Shown here: positions 33,988 to 40,642 of the stretch, one piece after another
Layout of the letters: every line of letters starts with the position of its first letter
Position numbering within the stretch: the first letter of the stretch is position 1
Source of the DNA: Oscillospiraceae bacterium
GTDB taxonomy: Bacteria; Bacillota; Clostridia; Oscillospirales; CAG-382
Direction of reading: 5' to 3'
Assembly: GCA_015063785.1 (NCBI GenBank)
Contig: SVTM01000017.1
Span: 1 to 55,001, forward strand
DNA: 55,001 nt
Notes under the pieces: model-generated
Databases searched by the model: none
What the model was told of the DNA's origin: nothing
What the model saw: only the letters and a program-made list of their open reading frames with translations
Translations under genes and position numbers: made by a program

Positions 33988-35388
33988 ATGAAAATACTTG
34001 TATGTATCCGTCAGGGCACCGACGGCGAAATAAACCCCTTTGATGCCTGCGCGTATGAAGCGGCGCTTCGCATAAAAGGGGCGCAGGTAACACTTGTCAG
34101 CATGGGACCGCAAAGCTGTAAGGATCTTCTTTTGCAGCTTACGCGCCTGGGGGCAAAAAAGGCGATCCTTTTGTCAGACAAAGCCTTTGCGGGGGCAGAC
34201 ACCCTTGCCACCGCCTACACCCTTTCGCTTGCCGTAAAGCGCGAAAAGCCCGACCTTATCTTTTGCGGCAACAAGACTCTCGTGGGCGATACGGCGCAGA
34301 CGGGGCCGATGCTTTCGGAAATTTGCGGTGCAAGCCTTATAACCAACGTAATGAGCATTGATCTTGCCGACGAAAACGCCATAACCTGCACCACGCGCTC
34401 TCTTGGAGTGCAGACGGCGCAGTTTCCTGCCCTGCTCACGATTGAGCGCATCTGCGATCTGCGTCTGCCGAGTATTATGTCGCGCCAGGGCGAGGTCGAG
34501 ATACTTTCGGCACAGGATCTTTCGGCTGACACATCCAAAACGGGACTTGCAGGCTCGCCCACAAGGGTGCTGAAAACCTTTGAGAACGAGACGGGCAAGA
34601 GAAAATGCAAATTTATTGATGCAAAAGAACTTAAAAACGCCATAAACGAAGGGATCAAAAAAAGCGGCGAAAAGCTGACCGCTCTGCCCGTGACCGACAA
34701 GAAAATATCAAAAGTGTACATCGTCGGGCAGTCGCCGCGTGATTTTGCAAACAGCATAAGCGACGACATAGGTGTAATTGAGCTTACAAATGCCGACGAT
34801 ATCACACAAAAGATAAAAGAGCTTTGTCCCAACGTCGTTTTGTGGGGCAGTGACGCTTTGTCAAAAAAGCTTGCCGCACAAGTGGCGGCAAAGCTTGAGC
34901 TTGGACTTTGTGCCGATTGCACACATCTTGAAACCGACGGGCAAAAGCTTTTTATGTACCGCCCTGCCCTTTTGGGCAGCGTTATTGCAAAGATCGAAAG
35001 TCTGACGCTTCCTGCCATGGCAACCGTGCGGACGGTGCAGGAAGCATCGCCCATAGTCGTGGCGGCAGGCTTTGGCGCAAAAGATCAGCTTGATGATGTG
35101 GAAAAATTTGCAAAAACCCTTGGAGCTGACGTGGCGGCAACGCGAAAAGCCGTGGATCACGACCTTTTGCCCTATTCTTTGCAGGTGGGCCTTACGGGAA
35201 AAACGGTTTGCCCCGACGTTTATATCGCCCTTGGCGTGTCGGGCGCGGTGCATCACGTGGCAGGAATGCAAAGATCAGGCACTGTGATTGCCGTGAATTG
35301 CGACAAGGATGCGCCGATTTTCGACTATGCCGATTACGGCATTGTGGGCGATATCAAAGAGGTTTTGGCGGCGTTTTTTGATATTTGA
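33988..35388 (+). CDS. Single-chain electron transfer flavoprotein, beta-alpha fusion
   Basis: The protein has 466 residues. Residues 1-~215 are EtfB-like: MKILVCIRQGTDGEINPFD, the adenine-nucleotide loop GDTAQTGPMLSEICGASLIT and RSLGVQTAQFPALLTIERICDLRLPS. From ~240 a shortened EtfA N-terminal part follows, and residues ~310-466 are the EtfA FAD domain: MYRPALLGSVIAKI, GFGAKDQLDDVEKFAKTLGA, TRKAVDHDLLPYSLQVGLTG and VSGAVHHVAGMQRSGTVIAV. ETFs are normally two subunits of about 250 and 310-340 residues. It most likely accepts electrons from the FAD/Fe-S pair at the start of the operon. A terminator follows the stop. Confidence 0.9.
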   Translation: MKILVCIRQGTDGEINPFDACAYEAALRIKGAQVTLVSMGPQSCKDLLLQLTRLGAKKAILLSDKAFAGADTLATAYTLSLAVKREKPDLIFCGNKTLVGDTAQTGPMLSEICGASLITNVMSIDLADENAITCTTRSLGVQTAQFPALLTIERICDLRLPSIMSRQGEVEILSAQDLSADTSKTGLAGSPTRVLKTFENETGKRKCKFIDAKELKNAINEGIKKSGEKLTALPVTDKKISKVYIVGQSPRDFANSISDDIGVIELTNADDITQKIKELCPNVVLWGSDALSKKLAAQVAAKLELGLCADCTHLETDGQKLFMYRPALLGSVIAKIESLTLPAMATVRTVQEASPIVVAAGFGAKDQLDDVEKFAKTLGADVAATRKAVDHDLLPYSLQVGLTGKTVCPDVYIALGVSGAVHHVAGMQRSGTVIAVNCDKDAPIFDYADYGIVGDIKEVLAAFFDI

Positions 35389-35400
35389 CCGAATATGTGA

Positions 35401-35430
35401 AACGGGAGGAATTTTTCCTCCCGTTTTTTT
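35401..35430 (+). terminator. Terminator of the seven-gene operon
   Basis: A perfect 11-bp stem (AACGGGAGGAA with TTCCTCCCGTT), a TTT loop and a T run, 12 bases after the ETF-fusion stop. Confidence 0.93.
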
Positions 35431-35458
35431 GCGCAACGACGGTGGAGTTAAAATTTAA

Positions 35459-35740
35459 TTGGCGGTAAAAACAAACACTATTGTAGGGCAGGGGCCCCGT
35501 CCTGCCGTTCGGTGTAAAATCATATCAATGGTGAAAAACGGGCGAACACAGTTCTCCCCTACGATTAGAATTTTTATCATCGGTTTAAATTTCGCACCCC
35601 AACAAACGCCTTTCGCCTTTATCGTAGGGCAGGGGCTTGCTCCTGCCGTTTTGTATGGAATTTAATCATTGGACGGGCGAACACAGTTCGCCCCTACGAT
35701 TGGATTTTTTATCAATGATTAAAAATTTGCACTCCAACAA
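35459..35740. repeat. Dispersed palindromic repeats (block 2)
   Basis: This gene-free stretch contains two GTAGGGCAGGGG cores (35483-35494, 35624-35635) and two GGGCGAACACAGTT units (35539-35566, 35673-35700), each followed by CCCCTACGATT and a short AT-rich link, then CACCCCAACAAAC-type spacers. The segment 35620-35700 is nearly identical to 37105-37185. No coding capacity is credible. Confidence 0.85.
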
Positions 35741-35742
35741 AC

Positions 35743-35774
35743 AAAAAGACCTCGGCTTGTGCCGCGGTCTTTTT
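35743..35774 (-). terminator. Terminator downstream of the SLH-domain gene
   Basis: AAAAAGACC and GGTCTTTTT enclose CGGC-TTGT-GCCG, with one mismatch in the stem and T runs on both strands. It lies 55 bases beyond the minus-strand gene end and could also back up the operon terminator on the plus strand. Confidence 0.75.
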
Positions 35775-35829
35775 ATTACACAAAATTATAACGCAATTCC
35801 ATGACGAATGGCATTTTTCTGCACTTTAA

Positions 35830-36795
35830 TTATTCAATGCTATCCATTCTCAGCAAGGTTATTATAGCTTGTTCAACAGTGAATTTGTCAAGTGGTGCAA
35901 AAAGGTTTTCTCCCACTCCGCGCATGATACCAAGTGTATTTACGGCATGAACGTCCGATTTTGCAAAGGCTGCAATTTGATCGTCGTCAAAAAAAAGAGT
36001 TCCTTCCGACATTTCATTGTATTCGGCATAGCTTTTATAGATTTGCATAAGCATACAAGCGGCTTCTTGTCGGCTGATATTGTCGTCGGGGTCTTTTTCT
36101 TCATTCTCAAAATCTTCAATATCCCTTTGCACAGACAAAAAACTTGTGGCAAGTTTTATAAATTCGCCTCTTGTTATACTGCGTTTCAGATCTGTTCCCA
36201 GCGATGACGGCACAAAGCCCAGCGCATAAGCTTTTTCCACCTCGTCTTTTGCCCACTCGGAGAGGTTGTCGCTTGTAAGGATCGGTACAAATCTTTCTTT
36301 TATTTCGCACGTTTCAAGGTTTACAGTATAATAATAAGTTCCTGCCTCGTGCAAAACGACGGGTGGAGAGGTTAAGTTGATTACCGCTTTTTCGTCAAAT
36401 GAGGCAGAAAAGGATATGTATTTTCCGTCGTCTGACAACGAAATATCAATAAGCTCGGGCTTGTTCCACATATTTTGTCGCGGTACATTTTGAGACAAAA
36501 CGAACTCTTCTCCGTCTTTCTTAACCAAAATCAAAGTCGGGTTTTTGCCATGAGGAGCACCGGAGGGAGAATAATATAAAACCGTACCGTAATCAGTGTG
36601 AATTGTCTTTTCCACAAGATACATATTGGATTCTGTGTACTTTGATACGTCAACAGAATCCGCTGTATTTGCTTCGGAGACAATTGTTTTTGATTGATTG
36701 TCTCCGGGAAGTCTGCTTTCTTCTGCCGGCACCGTCAAACTTGTTGAGAACACTATCAAGCATCCCCAAAATAAGCAAGCAAATATTTTTTTCAT
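35830..36795 (-). CDS. Secreted protein with S-layer homology (SLH) domains
   Basis: The protein has 321 residues starting at the ATG behind GGAGG. A signal peptide is evident (MKKIFACLFWGCLIVFSTSL, likely cleaved near PAEES). The middle ~150 residues are a beta-rich region (GTVLYYSPSGAPHGKNP, YISFSASFDEK) not recognised. The C-terminal part holds SLH-type units: WAKDEVEKAYALGFVPSSLG followed by ITRGEFIKLATSFL, and SDVHAVNTLGIMRGVGENLF with FTVEQAIITLLR. SLH domains bind pyruvylated secondary cell-wall polymers. It stands alone between two repeat blocks, with a lower-GC feel than its neighbours. Confidence 0.85.
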   Translation of the reverse strand: MKKIFACLFWGCLIVFSTSLTVPAEESRLPGDNQSKTIVSEANTADSVDVSKYTESNMYLVEKTIHTDYGTVLYYSPSGAPHGKNPTLILVKKDGEEFVLSQNVPRQNMWNKPELIDISLSDDGKYISFSASFDEKAVINLTSPPVVLHEAGTYYYTVNLETCEIKERFVPILTSDNLSEWAKDEVEKAYALGFVPSSLGTDLKRSITRGEFIKLATSFLSVQRDIEDFENEEKDPDDNISRQEAACMLMQIYKSYAEYNEMSEGTLFFDDDQIAAFAKSDVHAVNTLGIMRGVGENLFAPLDKFTVEQAIITLLRMDSIE

Positions 36796-36954
36796 AAAAT
36801 CAACCTCCATATTTTGATTTGCTATCGGTTTTATTCCTTTTTTAGTATTATGGTTATTAAAGCTTTTTCACCACCGCATATTGCTCTTTACCTTTATAAA
36901 CCTCTGAAAAGCAAAAAATGTTAGCTGTTTATGGTAAGTTTTATAAAATTCCAC

Positions 36955-37566
36955 GCCTTCCCACCCCACCATTCGGCAGGACGGGGCCCTGCCGTTAGGT
37001 GTAGAATTAAATCAATGAAAAAACGGGTGAACACACCTCGCCCCTACGATTGGATTTTTTATCATTTGTTTGAAATGAGAACCCCAACAAACGCCTCCAC
37101 CTTTATTGTAGGGCAGGGGCTTGCTCCTGCCGTTTTGTATGTAATTTAATCATTGGACGGGCGAACACAGTTCGCCCCTACGATTGGGTTTTTTGTCATT
37201 GTTTTAAAATCCGCACCCCAACAAACGCCTCCCTTGCCTAAAGGGAGGGGGACCGTCGAAGACGGTGGAGGGATTTTGGAATATAACGGGTGGCAAAAAA
37301 AGGGAAACCCCCGGCGAGGGTTTCCCTCTTGCACTTCGTGCAATTCACTGAAGTTGCTTGCAACTTCCCCTGCGCTTCTGGGAGCAAAAGAGAGTTTCGC
37401 TCTCTGCGGAGAGCGACCAAAGGCGCTGCCTTTGGAAACCGCCACCCTTTGAAAAGGGTGGACCGAAACTTTATTATTTGGTGCAGAATTTAATCATTGG
37501 ACGGGCGAACACAGTTCGCCCCTACGATTAGAATTTTTATCATTGATTTGGATTTTGCACCCCAAC
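36955..37566. repeat. Dispersed palindromic repeats with long module (block 3)
   Basis: Gene-free. It has three GGGCGAACAC units (37023-37050, 37157-37185, 37501-37528), a GTAGGGCAGGGG core at 37108-37119, and the long hairpin-rich module 37290-37486 that is present inverted at 8313-8526 (shared segments include AAAGGGTGG, GAGAGCGACCAAAGGCG and AAGTTGCTTGCAACTTCCCC). The 160 bases between here and the SLH gene start contain nothing I can assign beyond AT-rich upstream sequence. Confidence 0.85.
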
Positions 37567-37574
37567 AAACAAAA

Positions 37575-38738
37575 CTATTTTACCATCTCTCCGCCGAGGA
37601 AAACGTTTTTGACGCGAAGATCTTTGTCAAAAAGGACGATGTCGGCATCGTTGCCGTCTTTTATCTTTCCCTTGTTTGCCAGGTGCATTATTGCCGCAGG
37701 CGTTTCGGTGAGCATGGTCAGCGTGTCCTCAAGCGAAAGGCCATAGTGGCAAACACCCTTTTCAAGCACTGTTGCCACGGTGGCAACACTTCCTGCAAAC
37801 GACGAACGATCGGGAAGCTTTGCAACGCCGTCCTCGATGATAATGCGGTTTTCGGGCACCTTTGCCCCCAGCCAGCTTTCGGTGGCATCTGTTCCTGCAG
37901 GGCGCAGAGCGTCTGTGACAAGGCAGACCTTGTCGACACCTTTTATTTTCACAGCAAGCTGCAGAGCGTGGATTGCCGCGTGCTTTCCGTCGGCAATAAG
38001 CTCGACGGTGGTGTTATCGTCAAGATACGCCGCCTCAAGAACGCCTGCCTTTACCACCTGGTTTATCTTGCGCACAGAGGGGGTGGCGCTGTAAAGATGG
38101 GTAACGTGCGAAAAGCCGTGCTTCATCGCATCAAGGGCAATATCACTTGTGGCATCGCTGTGACCGATCGAAAGATGAACGCCGTTTTCAAGCATTGCCT
38201 TTGCAAAGCTTTCCATACCGCAAAGCTCGGGGGCAGCAGTCACGCGAGTTATGATACCTTTGCCCTCTTGCAGAAGAATCCGGGTTTCCTCGTCGGTGGG
38301 ATCGCGAAGAATTTTTTCGTTGTGTGCGCCCTTTTGATTTTTGGAAATAAAGGGGCCCTCGAGGTGGATGCCGTAAAAATTCGGGCATTCGGAAATTGTC
38401 GCCTTATACGTTTCAAAAAGCTTTAAGATATCGGGCAATGTCGACGACACGGCGGTGGGTATCATCATGGTGGCGCCGTTTTCAAGATGGGTGCGTGATA
38501 TCTCGCGGAAAGCCTCGGGGGTGCAATCCATAAAATCGTATCCTCCACCGCCATGGAGGTGGATATCGATAAATCCGGGCGACACATAGTTGCCACGGGC
38601 GTCAATGATCTTTGTGTTTTCGGGGAGCTCGCCGCAAAAATCCACCTGCGCGATCTTGTTTTCGCAAAGCAAAAGATTGCCTTTTTTGATCCTGCGGTCA
38701 ACAAAAAGCTTGCCGTTTTCGATCAGAGTATATTTCAT
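37575..38738 (-). CDS. nagA: N-acetylglucosamine-6-phosphate deacetylase
   Basis: The protein has 387 residues, normal for NagA. Amidohydrolase motifs: SPGFIDIHLHGGGGYDFMD with His60 and His62, HLEGPFISKNQKGAHN with the metal-binding Glu, SIGHSDA and VTHLYSA with the metal His residues, and LVTDALRPAGT with the catalytic Asp. It removes acetate from GlcNAc-6-P. Its ATG is four bases after the nagB-like stop, so the genes form a two-gene operon. The 3' side runs directly into repeat block 3 and no terminator was identified. Confidence 0.95.
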   Translation of the reverse strand: MKYTLIENGKLFVDRRIKKGNLLLCENKIAQVDFCGELPENTKIIDARGNYVSPGFIDIHLHGGGGYDFMDCTPEAFREISRTHLENGATMMIPTAVSSTLPDILKLFETYKATISECPNFYGIHLEGPFISKNQKGAHNEKILRDPTDEETRILLQEGKGIITRVTAAPELCGMESFAKAMLENGVHLSIGHSDATSDIALDAMKHGFSHVTHLYSATPSVRKINQVVKAGVLEAAYLDDNTTVELIADGKHAAIHALQLAVKIKGVDKVCLVTDALRPAGTDATESWLGAKVPENRIIIEDGVAKLPDRSSFAGSVATVATVLEKGVCHYGLSLEDTLTMLTETPAAIMHLANKGKIKDGNDADIVLFDKDLRVKNVFLGGEMVK

Positions 38739-38742
38739 GATA

Positions 38743-39591
38743 TTACTTGTTGTATACTCTTATTTCGGGCACGGGAGACTGCAAAGCCACCTCGGTAGCG
38801 TAAAGAACAGCATCCTTGTGGTTCTGGAAGAGCGAGCAGGGAACCTTGGCGGTAACTTCGCCGTGAAGGATCTTCCGAAGTGCGCCTGCGTTCCAGTCGC
38901 GGGGCATACACATTCTGACCTTTTCTGCCATGAACATTTCTTTCATGCCGACGGTGATGCAATACTTGGGGATTCCGTTGATGTCGCCGCCGCAGTTCAT
39001 AAAGCTGTTGACGGTTCTGGTTTCTCTTGAAACTTCAAGAACACGGGTGGGACGGTTAAGAAATTCTTCGTTTGTAACGATCTCTCCGTCTTCCGGGGGC
39101 TCGTTGAAGGCATAGTGTCCGTTGATGCCGACACCGCCGAATACCATATCAAGCTTGCCGAACTTTTTGATCAGCTCCATCGGTTTTTCGGGTGCATCGG
39201 GATCGGGGAAATATCTGTTTTCGGGGAGCACATTCAGCTCGTCGTCGATGCGGCTGTAGAAAATGCGATCCATACCGCCTCTGAACGACAAGGGATCGTT
39301 GATGTCGATGTACTTTTTGTCATCGGTCAAATATTCATCCATGTTTATGAAGGTGCAGTTTTTGAGGCTGATGCGGTACTTGTTTACAAGATAAACAAGT
39401 CTTGCATAAGGGCCAAGGGGGCCATAGGGCACAACCATGAGGGTGGGCTCGTTTTTCTTGTTGTTGGCTTCGATGGTTTCAAGAACCTCTATTGCGACCT
39501 TCCAGTACATATCGACCTCGTGTTCGCACACGTTCAGCTTGATATTGCTGTTTTTGCCGATATCTTCTCTTTTGATTCTGTTAATATCCAT
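38743..39591 (-). CDS. Glucosamine-6-phosphate deaminase-like protein with Asp to Asn at an active-site position
   Basis: The protein has 282 residues, with AAGGAGG before the ATG. It follows the NagB pattern: FINMDEYLTD with Asp85 (equivalent to E. coli Asp72), then GGVGINGHYAFNEP, where His159 and Glu164 match the catalytic His143 and Glu148, but Asn157 stands where NagB has Asp141. NagB converts glucosamine-6-P to fructose-6-P and ammonia; pairing with nagA supports that role or one on a related amino sugar phosphate. The N-terminal ~45 residues are longer than in classical NagB. The operon is divergent from an AraC gene. Confidence 0.82.
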   Translation of the reverse strand: MDINRIKREDIGKNSNIKLNVCEHEVDMYWKVAIEVLETIEANNKKNEPTLMVVPYGPLGPYARLVYLVNKYRISLKNCTFINMDEYLTDDKKYIDINDPLSFRGGMDRIFYSRIDDELNVLPENRYFPDPDAPEKPMELIKKFGKLDMVFGGVGINGHYAFNEPPEDGEIVTNEEFLNRPTRVLEVSRETRTVNSFMNCGGDINGIPKYCITVGMKEMFMAEKVRMCMPRDWNAGALRKILHGEVTAKVPCSLFQNHKDAVLYATEVALQSPVPEIRVYNK

Positions 39592-39682
39592 GGTAAATAC
39601 CTCCTTTATTATAACAGATTATAGCACATTACAATTGTGATATATATGGTTAATCTTGCTGTTTTTTTGTACTTTTCTGCTA

Positions 39683-39711
39683 TTGACGAAACGGAATTAT
39701 TAAAGTATAAT
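39683..39711 (+). promoter_or_regulatory. Promoter of the AraC gene divergent from nagB-nagA
   Basis: TTGACG (39683-39688), 17-base spacer, TATAAT (39706-39711), 38 bases before the ATG at 39749. On the other strand two TATAAT boxes lie near 39611-39630 for the nag operon; an almost perfect palindrome ATTACAATTGTGAT sits between the two promoters. Confidence 0.75.
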
Positions 39712-39748
39712 GTAAATATATACAATACGAAAAAGGAATTTTTGTGTC

Positions 39749-40570
39749 ATGTTAAAAAGCACCGAGGCAATCTCCGACGAATATCTGCACGTAAATCATT
39801 GCGGCTGCAACCATCTGGGCGGCAGAGATATCGGCAGTCTGCGCCCCGACGGACGGGTGGACTATCACATTCTTTATATTGCCGAAGGCTGCTGCTATGT
39901 TACCGAAAAGGGCAAAGAGATCGCCGCACCTGCAGGCTCTGTGGTGGTTTATCTGCCAAAAGAACGGCAGGAATACAAATTTTATGCCGACACCACCTCC
40001 ACCTCGTATTTTATACATTTCAGCGGAACTGCCTGCGCGGAGCTGATGGAAAAATTCGGGCTTGCAAAAGGGCGTATTTTCAACATCGGCAAAAGCTCGG
40101 GCATAGAAAACGCCTTCAACCAGCTTATTGACGAATTTCACCTGAGGCTGCCCTTTCACGAATATTCCTGCCACAGCTATCTTCTTGTCATTCTCTCGCT
40201 GATCTCGCGAAAAATGATCTATCTTCAGGAAAACACCGCTCTGCATTCAAAAAAGCTGATAGAGAAAACCTGCCGATATATGTACACCAACTATTCAAAA
40301 AACATCCCCATTTCACATTACGCCGAAACGTGCAATCTCAGCGAAAGCCGCTTTTCCCACCTTTTCAAAGAGCACATGGGCATAAGCCCGGCAAGATATA
40401 TATTGGACATCAAGATACAAAGGGCAAAAGAGCTGCTTGAAAACACCGACCTTTCGGTTTTGCAGATTAGCGAAATCATCGGTATGCAGACCCAGAACTA
40501 TTTCAGCAGGATATTCAAAAAGCACACGGGCATCTCCCCCTTACGATACCGCGCAACACAGTCGAAATAG
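39749..40570 (+). CDS. AraC family transcriptional regulator (next to nagB-nagA)
   Basis: The protein has 273 residues. The cupin sensor has VDYHILYIAEGCCYVTEKGK and AGSVVVYLPKERQEY; the DNA-binding half has IPISHYAETCNLSESRFSHL and LSVLQISEIIGMQTQNYFSR, closing with TGISPLRYRA. An AAGGA site is about 11 bases from the ATG. Divergence from nagB-nagA suggests it responds to an amino sugar or its phosphate. A strong terminator separates it from the convergent pilus operon. Confidence 0.92.
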   Translation: MLKSTEAISDEYLHVNHCGCNHLGGRDIGSLRPDGRVDYHILYIAEGCCYVTEKGKEIAAPAGSVVVYLPKERQEYKFYADTTSTSYFIHFSGTACAELMEKFGLAKGRIFNIGKSSGIENAFNQLIDEFHLRLPFHEYSCHSYLLVILSLISRKMIYLQENTALHSKKLIEKTCRYMYTNYSKNIPISHYAETCNLSESRFSHLFKEHMGISPARYILDIKIQRAKELLENTDLSVLQISEIIGMQTQNYFSRIFKKHTGISPLRYRATQSK

Positions 40571-40585
40571 CACTTTTTGAAAAAA

Positions 40586-40621
40586 ACTACCCGAAGAAGA
40601 GAAAACTCTTTTTCGGGTAGT
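40586..40621. terminator. Bidirectional terminator between AraC gene and pilus operon
   Basis: ACTACCCGAA and TTCGGGTAGT form a 10-bp outer stem with an inner GAAGAG/CTCTTT helix, flanked by A and T runs. It ends the pilus operon on the minus strand and the AraC gene on the plus strand. Confidence 0.9.
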
Positions 40622-40642
40622 ACTTTTTTATAAAAAATCAGA

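Noticed and set aside
32555..34093. Minus-strand open frame (512 codons) across the FGGY kinase gene
   Set aside because: Fully antisense to a well-recognised kinase and no ribosome site; shadow.
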